From NCBI GenBank assembly GCA_050693035.1, contig JBOGWB010000007.1, positions 1-29,053 on the forward strand: a stretch of 29,053 nucleotides of DNA. The letters run 5' to 3'. The first letter of the stretch is position 1; each line of letters starts with the position of its first letter. This DNA comes from DASYVD01 sp050693035. GTDB lineage: Bacteria; Actinomycetota; UBA4738; CALAEC01. This document shows, piece by piece, positions 22,479 to 29,053 of the stretch. The notes under the pieces are model-generated. The model worked only from the letters and a program-made list of their open reading frames with translations. It ran no database searches and was not told where the DNA came from. The translations under genes and the position numbers were made by a program.

Positions 22479-23786
22479 CTACACTCCCGTATCTTCGCGC
22501 GTGAAGGTGGCGAGGATGTTCTCCTTGACGGCGGTGATGTCCTCCGTGTCCGTCGTGTTTTGGACGATGTCGATCTTCGGGTCGGCGCAGTCCCCGAACT
22601 CGTCACACTCGATCGTGCCGGTCAGCCCCTGGAACCCGGACGTCCCGGCGATTTCGTCGATCAGGGCCTGCTTCCCGATCAGCAGGGAACCGTCGTCCTG
22701 CTGGACCGCCACCTCCTCGATGGCTGCGAAGAGGACGTTCGCCGCGTCGTACGAGTGGGCGTGGAAGGCCTGGATCGGCTTCTCGCCGTTCGCCGCCTCG
22801 TACTTCGCCACGAACTCCGCGTACTCGCCACCCGTCGGCGTGGCCGGCCCTGAGTGGTACATCCCCTCGGACGCACCGTCGATGCCAGGGCAGCCCGGAG
22901 ACTGCTTGGTCTCCGGGATGACCACGTAAGTGTCGGACAGCACTCCGTCCGCGGCCATGAGGACCGTGTTCTCGAGGCCCTCGATCTCCCGAGCCTGCCG
23001 CGCGATGAAGTCGGCCGCCGGCTGGAAGATGGGGAAGAACACGATCTCCGCACCGGCCGCGGCCACCTCCGTGAGGACCGGCCGCATGTCGGTGTCGTCC
23101 GGGCTGACGGCCGTCTGGAGGACCAGCTCGCCGCCCATCTCCTGGAAGGAGTTGTCGAACGCCCCCGCAAGACCCGACGTGTAAGGGTCACCGTCGTGGA
23201 TGCTCGCGGCACTCGTCACCCCGCACTCGGTGAATGCGAAGGCCGCCGCCGCCGCCCCCTGGATGAGGTCGTTGTGCGCGGTGCGGAAGTAGTTGGGCGC
23301 GTGGTCATCCCCCTCCGTCCCGAACGGGTTCTGGGTCAGGAACGGCGAGGTGTTGGAGCCGGAGATCATCACGATCCCCGCGTCGTCAAGGATCGGAGCC
23401 ATGGGGACGCCAGCGCCGGAACAACTCGTTCCGATCACCGCGACGACCTGTGGGTCGGCAGCGAGCTTCTGGCCGGCCGCGGTGCCGCCCTCGGCGGCGC
23501 ACTGCTCGTCCTCCACTTGGAGCTCGATGTCGTGTCCGAGGATCTGGCCCTTATCCGCGATGGCGATCTCGATCGCTCGGACCTGGTCGGTCCCCAGGCT
23601 CGCGACGTCCCCGCTGATCGCCTGAGCCGTGGCGATCTTCACCGGGTCGTCCGGTCCGATCTCGATCACCCCGCGCGGGTCGTCGACCTGGGCGCCGGTG
23701 TCGTCGGCCGCCTGCCTACACGCCGCGGCGACCAGCATCAGCACGCCGACGATGGCCAGACGTGCGAGAAAACTACGATTCTTCAT
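22479..23786 (-). CDS. livK: Branched-chain amino-acid-type ABC transporter substrate-binding lipoprotein
   Basis: A 435-residue periplasmic-binding-protein-like I lipoprotein of the LivK/Peripla_BP_6 type. The signal is MKNRSFLARLAIVGVLMLVAAAC, given in part as LMLVAAAC, ending in a lipobox cysteine at residue 23. The mature part has the family opening VKIATAQAISGDVASLGTDQ, VVAVIGTSCSGAGVPMAPIL and a second-lobe segment FQEMGGELVLQTAVSPDDTD. Several cysteines (SCS, ECG, GCPG, CDEFGDC) may form disulfides outside the cell. The start is ATG 23786 with an AAGGGAGGG site just upstream. It heads the liv operon and probably sets its substrate, which need not be a branched-chain amino acid. Confidence 0.93.
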   Translation of the reverse strand: MKNRSFLARLAIVGVLMLVAAACRQAADDTGAQVDDPRGVIEIGPDDPVKIATAQAISGDVASLGTDQVRAIEIAIADKGQILGHDIELQVEDEQCAAEGGTAAGQKLAADPQVVAVIGTSCSGAGVPMAPILDDAGIVMISGSNTSPFLTQNPFGTEGDDHAPNYFRTAHNDLIQGAAAAAFAFTECGVTSAASIHDGDPYTSGLAGAFDNSFQEMGGELVLQTAVSPDDTDMRPVLTEVAAAGAEIVFFPIFQPAADFIARQAREIEGLENTVLMAADGVLSDTYVVIPETKQSPGCPGIDGASEGMYHSGPATPTGGEYAEFVAKYEAANGEKPIQAFHAHSYDAANVLFAAIEEVAVQQDDGSLLIGKQALIDEIAGTSGFQGLTGTIECDEFGDCADPKIDIVQNTTDTEDITAVKENILATFTREDTGV

Positions 23787-23925
23787 TCACCCTCCCTTCC
23801 GGGTCGTCCCCTCTCTACAACCTGCCAAGCCAGAAGGGGCCTGTTGCTCAGGGGCCTCCCCTCCTTTCCCTCCGGACCTGCCTCCGGGCGGGCTTCATGT
23901 ATCACAAAGTTGCAAGGAGCGCCAC

Positions 23926-23943
23926 CGGCCCCTGCCGGGGCCG
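23926..23943. other. GC hairpin between the divergent liv and tRNA units
   Basis: CGGCCCC and GGGGCCG form a 7-bp perfect stem around TGCC. It sits in the 217-bp region between the livK-type start and the tRNA. That region also has an A/T-richer patch (about 23897-23913, ATGTATCACAAAGTTGC), where a liv promoter may lie, though I cannot assign -35 and -10 boxes there. Confidence 0.3.
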
Positions 23944-23989
23944 TCCACCGGGGGAAACGCCAGCCCGAGGCCCGAGCATCCCGGTCCGG

Positions 23990-23995
23990 TAGACT
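23990..23995 (+). promoter_or_regulatory. Putative -10 element of the tRNA-Leu promoter
   Basis: TAGACT lies 8 nt before the first base of the tRNA, and is the same hexamer as before the DtxR-family gene. The leader would be only one or two bases. No clear -35 is visible. Confidence 0.4.
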
Positions 23996-24003
23996 CGATG
24001 CGA

Positions 24004-24087
24004 GCCGGGGTGGCGGAACTGGCTTACGCGATGCCCTCAAAAGGCATTGGGCTTCGGCCCGTGAGGGTTCGAATCCCTCCCCCGGCA
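24004..24087 (+). tRNA. tRNA-Leu, anticodon CAA
   Basis: An 84-nt class II tRNA. The acceptor stem pairs GCCGGGG with CCCCGGC, with A as discriminator. The anticodon loop is CTCAAAA between ATGCC and GGCAT, giving anticodon CAA, which reads UUG. A long variable arm, GGGC-TTC-GGCCC region, and the T-arm GAGGG-TTCGAAT-CCCTC follow. The 3' CCA is not fully encoded (the genome reads ACCT), so it must be added by the CCA-adding enzyme. Confidence 0.96.
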
Positions 24088-24121
24088 CCTCGCTCCCGAG
24101 GCTTTCCCGTCCGGCGCCTTC

Positions 24122-24138
24122 CACCGCCGCCGGCGGTG
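24122..24138 (+). terminator. Hairpin after tRNA-Leu
   Basis: CACCGCC and GGCGGTG form a 7-bp stem with a 3-nt loop, 34 nt after the tRNA and 15 nt before the aminopeptidase start. It lacks a T-run. It could end the tRNA transcript or be incidental to the GC content. Confidence 0.3.
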
Positions 24139-24153
24139 TGATACCCATCCCGC

Positions 24154-25128
24154 ATGCGCGTCGCGGTGTGCGCGGACATGGAGGGCATCTCCGGCATCGA
24201 CCGGTACGAGCAGTGCTTCCCGTCCTGGGCAGCGGAATATCGGCAGGGGATCCGCTTGCTGGTGGCCGAGGTCCGGGCCGCCGTTCAGGCGGCGCTGGAG
24301 GCCGGGGCTCGCGATGTCGTGCTGGCCGATTGGCACTATCTGGGGCGGAACATCCCCCGGGCGGCCTTCCCCGACCTGCCCATCCGGCGGCTGTGGAGCG
24401 GCGGGCGGCCCCTGGTGGGGGCGCATGCCCTGAGCCGCCCCAACGCCGCCATCCTCGTGGGCACCCACGCCGGGGCGGGGAACAGCGGTGGGTTCCTGTC
24501 CCACACCTTCTGGCGAGGGATGGCAGTGCTCCTCGACGGGAAGGCCGTTCCCGAGGCCGTCCTGTGGGCCCTGGCCCTGGGTGCCGGAGGCGTTCCGGTG
24601 GCGGTTCTGTCCGGTGACCAGCGAGCCGGTGAGGAAGCGAAGGACCTCCTCCCCGGGGTCAGGACGGTGGCGGTGAAGGCGGGCGTGTCCAGGACCCAGG
24701 CGATCCTCCGGCCCCCCGAGGACGCCCGGGAGGAGCTGGCCGAGGCGATCCGGGGCGCGCTGGTCGATGTTCCCGCCGTTCTCACCTACCCCTTCCCGGC
24801 GGAGGCGACGGTTCGATACGCTCGCCCCTCGTGGGCCGCCCTGGCTGCGCGGCGCGGAGTGGGCGATCGAGCCGGGGAACGAGACGTCTCCGCTCGCCTG
24901 GGATCGGTGCACGCTCTCGGTCCCTTCCTGGCCCGCGCCCTGCTGGGCACGCCGGGGGGCGCCGCGCCCGCGGTGGTGAACGCCCTGCTTCCGTCCGCCG
25001 ACGGACGGGGATCCGCGGCGTGGACGTCCACGGTACAGGCGCTCAGCGGTAGGCTCGAGCGGAATGCCATCCGGGCGTGGGTCCGCGAGCGCCCCGGCCT
25101 GTACCCGGCCGTCGGATCGGACGGCTGA
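24154..25128 (+). CDS. M55-family D-aminopeptidase (DppA-like)
   Basis: A 324-residue zinc peptidase of family M55, related to Bacillus subtilis DppA, which cleaves N-terminal D-amino acids from small peptides. All zinc ligands known from DppA can be placed: Asp8 and Glu10 (CADMEGISGI), His61 (ADWHYLGRN, where most relatives read DSHGxxxN), His105 (GTHAGAGNSGG) and Glu134 (KAVPEAVLWA). His117 in FLSHTF matches the catalytic histidine. The C-terminus is about 50 residues longer than in B. subtilis. The start is ATG 24154; no ribosome site precedes it, and it may be leaderless or read through from the tRNA. A role in recycling wall peptides or D-amino-acid peptides is inferred from the family. 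Confidence 0.9.
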   Translation: MRVAVCADMEGISGIDRYEQCFPSWAAEYRQGIRLLVAEVRAAVQAALEAGARDVVLADWHYLGRNIPRAAFPDLPIRRLWSGGRPLVGAHALSRPNAAILVGTHAGAGNSGGFLSHTFWRGMAVLLDGKAVPEAVLWALALGAGGVPVAVLSGDQRAGEEAKDLLPGVRTVAVKAGVSRTQAILRPPEDAREELAEAIRGALVDVPAVLTYPFPAEATVRYARPSWAALAARRGVGDRAGERDVSARLGSVHALGPFLARALLGTPGGAAPAVVNALLPSADGRGSAAWTSTVQALSGRLERNAIRAWVRERPGLYPAVGSDG

Positions 25129-25134
25129 GCGGGC

Positions 25135-25811
25135 TCAGCCCCGAGGAGGTTGCTCCGAAGGCTCGTCCGGCGGTGGAGGTGGCGGCGCGGCCCCCGGCAC
25201 CGCGGGAGGAGGCGGCGGGGCGGGCTGGCCGGCCGGCGGAGCGACCACAGGCTCCGACCATGACGCCCCCGAGCCCGGCGGGAGTGGAACCGGGGGGGGC
25301 GGAACGGAAGTCCGCGTGACGATGGCCCACACGCCGCCGATCACCGAGATCAGGCTTCCGACCAGCGCCACGTAGAGCCCGATCCCCGCGCTGACCGAGA
25401 CCCCGACCTGGCGGAGGATCTGAAGGATCTGCTCGGCGGTGACGCCGGGCGTCTCCTCGGCGACCGCGTCCGCGAGTGCCTGGAGGCCCTCATCGCCGAG
25501 CCCGGTGAGGTCGATGATCCCGGCGACCAGCATGAATCCGCCCGCAAGCACGGCGAGGACCCCCATGACCTTGGGCAGCGCTCCCCTGTGAGCAGGATGA
25601 CCAGACCGAACACGGCGATCCCCACCCCGACCCCGAGGAACAGCTTCCCGTCCGGAGTGTCCAGGCCACTGACGCTCTGGGTGGGGAGCCCGGAGGCGCC
25701 TGCGGAGACGCTCAGGAACGGGAGGAGCGTCCCCAGGATCATGAGGATGCCCCCTGCCATGGTCACGAATCCGGCACGTGCTGCGCCGGCGGGTCTGGTT
25801 CCGGTCCCCAT
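25135..25811 (-). pseudogene. Proline-tailed membrane protein, apparently frameshifted
   Basis: Two overlapping frames make one protein if a single base is added. The first begins at ATG 25811 behind a perfect AGGAGG site and encodes hydrophobic segments (MAGGILMILGTLLPFLSVSA; LFLGVGVGIAVFGLVILLTG). It then turns to nonsense at a run of four C (25583-25586 on the plus strand). Adding one base gives LVILLTGGALPKVMGVLAVL and an uninterrupted protein of about 225 residues with further membrane helices and a Pro-rich tail (VPPPPVPLPPGSG and similar) ending at 25135. This could be a real lesion, programmed slippage or a sequencing error in the homopolymer. The downstream frame alone could start at ATG 25566. 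Function unknown; it resembles the next gene. Confidence 0.7.
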
Positions 25812-25847
25812 GCGAACCTCCTGTCGTCGTGGCCGTGTCGCGGTGGG

Positions 25848-26555
25848 CTACGCCGTGGAGTCGCCGGGTTTCGGCGGCTCCACGGGAGGCGTTGGCGGCG
25901 GCTGGGGCGATACCGTGGTGTGCGATGCGGGTGGCCCCGTGGGGGCTTCGAAGCCGGTCCCCGCCGATGACGGCTGCTCGGCCCGGCCCGCTCCCTCAGA
26001 GCCCACCGCTCCGAGAGCCATGAACCCACCAACGGCGGCGAGCACTCCTCCGGCGGCGGTGACGAACACCCCGAGGGCCGGTCCCGTCCTGATCCCGAAG
26101 CCCTCCACGCCGAGCTGTTGCGCGAACTCCTGGGCGAGGTCGAGGGCCTCCTTTCCACCGGGAACCTTGTTCAGGGCGATCGACTCGCTCATGAGGACGC
26201 CCAGGATGGCCATGAGGACGGCCACCGCTCCCCCGCCGAGCGCCGCCATGGCGGCCATGCGACGCGTGGGCTGGTCCTGCAGGACCGCGATGCCGATCGC
26301 GGCCGCCACCGCGACCACCCCGGCCACGAGTGCCAGGATCCCCGTCCAGTGCGAAAGCCCGCTCGCCGCCTGGCTCTGATTGGCCGCGGGGAACTGCTGA
26401 CCGGCGAACTGCCCCCCCTCGAGTGACCAGCTCAGATTGGCCCACGACAGGAAGACGCCGAGGAGGGCGACGAGTCCACCGACCCCGGCCACGATGGCGC
26501 CGGTCGGCGGAGACGTTCGCGAGGTCGTTCCCTCCTCTGGATGGGTGTGTCCCAC
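25848..26555 (-). CDS. Membrane protein with proline-rich C-terminal tail, unknown function
   Basis: A 235-residue protein I do not recognise. After a short hydrophilic start come four to five hydrophobic segments: GAIVAGVGGLVALLGVFLSW, WTGILALVAGVVAVAAAIGI, MAALGGGAVAVLMAILGVLM and LGVFVTAAGGVLAAVGGFMA. A roughly 45-residue extracytoplasmic loop lies between the first two. The tail is Pro-rich (SPQPPPTPPVEPPKPGDS). The first helix ending in a Trp (FLSW) and the helix-helix-tail plan mirror the frameshifted gene 36 nt downstream, so the two look like diverged tandem copies. GTG 26555 is chosen for its GGGGGGAGG site; ATG 26582 is the alternative. It follows dnaE on the same strand. Confidence 0.75.
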   Translation of the reverse strand: MGHTHPEEGTTSRTSPPTGAIVAGVGGLVALLGVFLSWANLSWSLEGGQFAGQQFPAANQSQAASGLSHWTGILALVAGVVAVAAAIGIAVLQDQPTRRMAAMAALGGGAVAVLMAILGVLMSESIALNKVPGGKEALDLAQEFAQQLGVEGFGIRTGPALGVFVTAAGGVLAAVGGFMALGAVGSEGAGRAEQPSSAGTGFEAPTGPPASHTTVSPQPPPTPPVEPPKPGDSTA

Positions 26556-26627
26556 GGTCCTCCCCCCGTGCGGTCGGCCCATTCTGGACGCGACGATGTC
26601 CCTCGTCAACGAGCCGGCGCCGCCCTG

Positions 26628-29053
26628 CTAGACGCTGCTCAGTGTCCGGACGGCTTCGGCGCCCAGGAGGGTTCGCAGCTCGGCCAGCAGCCCCGCCGAC
26701 CCGTCCACCCGATAGCCATCGCCGAGCCGAAGAGTGGTCCCGGGCGCCCCGTCCGAGTGGTTCCCGTCCGAGAGAAGGCGCAACACGACCGGCTGGCGGC
26801 CGGGATGGGAGGCCAGCACCTCCTTCAGGCGAACCACCATGCCACCCACACACTGGCGGACCGGCATCTCGAGCAGCAGCGGCTCGCCCCGGCCCTCCGG
26901 GGTGGGTCTCTCGGTGGCCTCGAGCTCGCCGAGCTCCAAGGCGACGAGCTGAAGCTCCCGCCCTCGGAGGTCGACCCTCCCCTTGACCAGGACGATGGCG
27001 TCGGCCCGGAGGATCGGCTCGGCCTTCTCGTACACGCTCGGGAACCCCACCACCTGGACCCCCCCGGCGAGGTCCTCCACTCGGAACACCACGTAGAGCT
27101 CACCCTTCTTCGTGTACCGGCGGGCCAGGTTGGTGATGACCCCGCCCACCCTGACGATGTCGCCGTCGCCGAGCGAAGGTAGCTCCACCATCTCCATGTC
27201 GGTCTGCGCCTCGAGCCGGCTCCGGACCGCCAGCAGCGGATGGTCGGTCACCCACTGCCCCAACATCTCCTTCTCGTACCTGAGGAGGTCGGGCTTCTCG
27301 AACTCCGGGCCCTCCAGCACGGACTCGTCGATCTCGTGCCCGGCCGCGCGTCCCCCGCCGAACAAGGAGAACTGCCCCGCCGCCTCGGCCCTCCGCTCCG
27401 CCACGATGGGCCCGGCGACCTTGTCGTAGCCCTCGAGGAGGGCGCGCCGCGCGTAGCCCATGGAGTCGAAGGCTCCCGAGAGGATGAGGCTCTCGAGCAC
27501 CTTCTTGTGCAGCGCTCCGGGGTCGACCTTCCTGCAGAAGTCGGCAAACGAGGTGAAGGGGCCCTTGGACCTGCGTGATTCCGTGACCTGGCCCACCACA
27601 CCCGCGCCCACGTTCCGCACCGCGGACAATCCGTACCGGATATCCCCGTCCGACGGCGTGAAATCCGTGTCCGACGCGTTCACGTCGGGCGGGAGGACCC
27701 GGATGCCCATGAGCCGGCAGGCGTTCAGGTAGAAGGGCTTCTTGTCCTTGTCGTCCTTCACGCTGGTGAGGAGGGCGGCCATGTACTCGACGGGGTGGTG
27801 AGCCTTCAGGTAGGCGGTCTGGTACGCCACGAGCGCGTACCCGCAAGCGTGTGAGGCGTTGAAGCCGTAGTCCGCGAACGGGGTGAGCAGGTCGAAGAGC
27901 TCATTGGCCAGCCGCTCCTCGTACCCCCGTTGCCGACATCCCTCGATGAACTTCGGCCGGTGCTTCGCTAGCTTCTCCCGGATCTTCTTGCCCATCGCGT
28001 GCCGGAGGTCATCGGCCTCGCCCATGGAGTAGCCCGCCATCCGCACGGCGATCTCCATGACCTGCTCCTGGTACACGATCACGCCGTAGGTCGGCTCCAG
28101 GAGGGGCTGCAGATCCGCGTGCGGGTACGTCACCGGCTTGCGGCCGTGCTTGCGCTCCGCGTACTCCACGTGCATCCCGGCGTTGAGGGGGCCCGGGCGG
28201 TACAGGGACACCAGCGCCATGAGGTCCTCGAACCGGTTCGGTTGGAGCTGGCGGATGAGAGAGCGCATCCCCCCACCCTCCAACTGGAACACCCCGGTGG
28301 TGTCCCCGCTGGAGATCATGGCGTAGGCCGCCTCGTCGTCGAGCTGGACGTGGTCGATGTCAACACCGACGCCGCGCTCTCGCAGGATGCGCACGGTGTC
28401 CTCGATCACCGAGAGGTTCCGCAGGCCGAGGAAGTCCATCTTGAGCAGGCCGAGCTTCTCCACCCCGTGCATGTCGAACTGGGTGACGATCCGCCTCGAG
28501 TCGTCGCGGGAATCCTTCGCCAGCTTGAGCGGCAGGTAGCTGACGAGCGGGGCGTCCCCGATGACCACCCCGGCGGCGTGGACCGAGTCCTCGCGCCGCA
28601 GTCCCTCGAGGGCCCGGGCGGTGTCAACGATCTGCGTCGTCTCCGGTTCCTTGTCGTAGGCCTCGTTGAGCTCCGGGGACAGCTCGAGCGCCTTGTCGAT
28701 GGCGTAGTCCCGGCCCATCAGGGCGGGTGGGTACATCTTGGCGATGCGGTCGGCCACCGACGCGGGATACCCGAGGACCCGGGCGGCGTCCCGGATCCCC
28801 TGCTTCCCCTTGATGGTCTGGAACGTGATGATCTGGGCCACGTGGTCGTGGCCGTACCGGTCGGCCACGTATCGGATGATCTCGTCGCGGCGGCGCTCGT
28901 CGAAGTCCATGTCGATGTCCGGCATGAGCTTCCGCTCGGGGTTCAGGAACCGCTCGAAGATCAGCCCGTACCGGAGGGGGTCGAGATCGGTGATCCGCAG
29001 GCAGTACGAGACCACCGATCCCGCGGCCGACCCCCGGCCGGGACCCACCCGGA
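26628..29053 (-). CDS. dnaE: DNA polymerase III alpha subunit (5' end outside the window)
   Basis: The replicative polymerase of the chromosome. About 808 codons are present and the frame is open through the right edge; the N-terminal PHP domain lies outside. Visible are VGPGRGSAAGSVVSYCLRI, the catalytic pair in LMPDIDMDFDERRRDEIIRY, the third catalytic aspartate in LLKMDFLGLRNLSVI, the finger-region segment TYGVIVYQEQVMEIAVRMAG, and helix-hairpin-helix and OB-fold regions (VRVGGVITNLARRYTKKGEL) toward the C-terminus. The sequence ends LLGAEAVRTLSSV. It belongs to the DnaE1 type by domain order. The internal Met or GTG near 29048 is not the start; upstream codons continue the conserved core. 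Confidence 0.97.
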   Translation of the reverse strand, partial: RVGPGRGSAAGSVVSYCLRITDLDPLRYGLIFERFLNPERKLMPDIDMDFDERRRDEIIRYVADRYGHDHVAQIITFQTIKGKQGIRDAARVLGYPASVADRIAKMYPPALMGRDYAIDKALELSPELNEAYDKEPETTQIVDTARALEGLRREDSVHAAGVVIGDAPLVSYLPLKLAKDSRDDSRRIVTQFDMHGVEKLGLLKMDFLGLRNLSVIEDTVRILRERGVGVDIDHVQLDDEAAYAMISSGDTTGVFQLEGGGMRSLIRQLQPNRFEDLMALVSLYRPGPLNAGMHVEYAERKHGRKPVTYPHADLQPLLEPTYGVIVYQEQVMEIAVRMAGYSMGEADDLRHAMGKKIREKLAKHRPKFIEGCRQRGYEERLANELFDLLTPFADYGFNASHACGYALVAYQTAYLKAHHPVEYMAALLTSVKDDKDKKPFYLNACRLMGIRVLPPDVNASDTDFTPSDGDIRYGLSAVRNVGAGVVGQVTESRRSKGPFTSFADFCRKVDPGALHKKVLESLILSGAFDSMGYARRALLEGYDKVAGPIVAERRAEAAGQFSLFGGGRAAGHEIDESVLEGPEFEKPDLLRYEKEMLGQWVTDHPLLAVRSRLEAQTDMEMVELPSLGDGDIVRVGGVITNLARRYTKKGELYVVFRVEDLAGGVQVVGFPSVYEKAEPILRADAIVLVKGRVDLRGRELQLVALELGELEATERPTPEGRGEPLLLEMPVRQCVGGMVVRLKEVLASHPGRQPVVLRLLSDGNHSDGAPGTTLRLGDGYRVDGSAGLLAELRTLLGAEAVRTLSSV

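Noticed and set aside
23887..23915. TTGCAA with TGATAC as the liv operon promoter
   Set aside because: The two hexamers are far too close together for a sigma-70 type promoter and the -10 match is poor.
1..29053. CRISPR array, insertion sequence, integrase, prophage or toxin-antitoxin genes
   Set aside because: No repeat-spacer series, transposase-like frames, terminal repeats or phage genes were found. The tRNA-Leu has no adjacent integrase or repeated 3' end in the window.

Overview
The window is a GC-rich chromosomal segment (about two thirds G+C by eye) of an actinobacterium-like genome. The clearest taxonomic cue is gene order: polA, rpsA, coaE and uvrB lie close together, as in mycobacteria and relatives. 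RpsA is also very similar to the mycobacterial protein in its S1 domains. Many starts are GTG, and several genes look leaderless. I cannot place it below phylum; an uncultured, deep-branching Actinomycetota lineage is my guess.

Layout. 1-5749 (minus): uvrB (3' end cut off by the window), a DUF2203 gene, a cupin/zinc-ribbon gene, a HAD hydrolase, coaE and rpsA. 5932-8147 (plus): an overlapping pair, an acyl-CoA dehydrogenase-like gene and a type III polyketide synthase, set between rpsA and polA. 8185-10863 (minus): polA. 10911-13342 (plus): a DtxR/MntR-type regulator, an FTR1 iron permease with a promoter and iron-box-like site, and a DUF554 membrane protein. 13343-13712: a gap between two convergent genes that carries a promoter and a strongly folded candidate non-coding RNA. 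13713-23786 (minus): a long transport block, in transcription order livK-type binding protein, livH, livM, livG, livF, a sarcosine-oxidase-like flavoenzyme, then a polar amino-acid ABC importer (binding protein, permease, ATPase) and a cupredoxin lipoprotein. 24004-24087: tRNA-Leu(CAA). 24154-25128 (plus): an M55 D-aminopeptidase. 25135-26555 (minus): two related proline-tailed membrane proteins, one apparently frameshifted. 26628-29053 (minus): dnaE, 5' part outside the window.

How it fits together. The core genes cover DNA replication and repair (polA, dnaE, uvrB), translation (rpsA, tRNA-Leu) and CoA synthesis (coaE). The transport block reads as uptake of amino acids, perhaps N-methylated ones, with an oxidase between two importers. 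The metal block pairs a regulator with an iron permease. The most unusual item is the candidate RNA at 13490-13698: a promoter whose predicted start falls on the first base of a 10-bp stem closing a 123-nt domain, followed by a second long-stem domain. I do not recognise its family. Other points are a DtxR-family regulator lacking the usual primary metal ligands, hairpins between binding-protein and permease genes in both importers, and a recurring TACACT/TAGACT -10 element 6-8 bp before starts.
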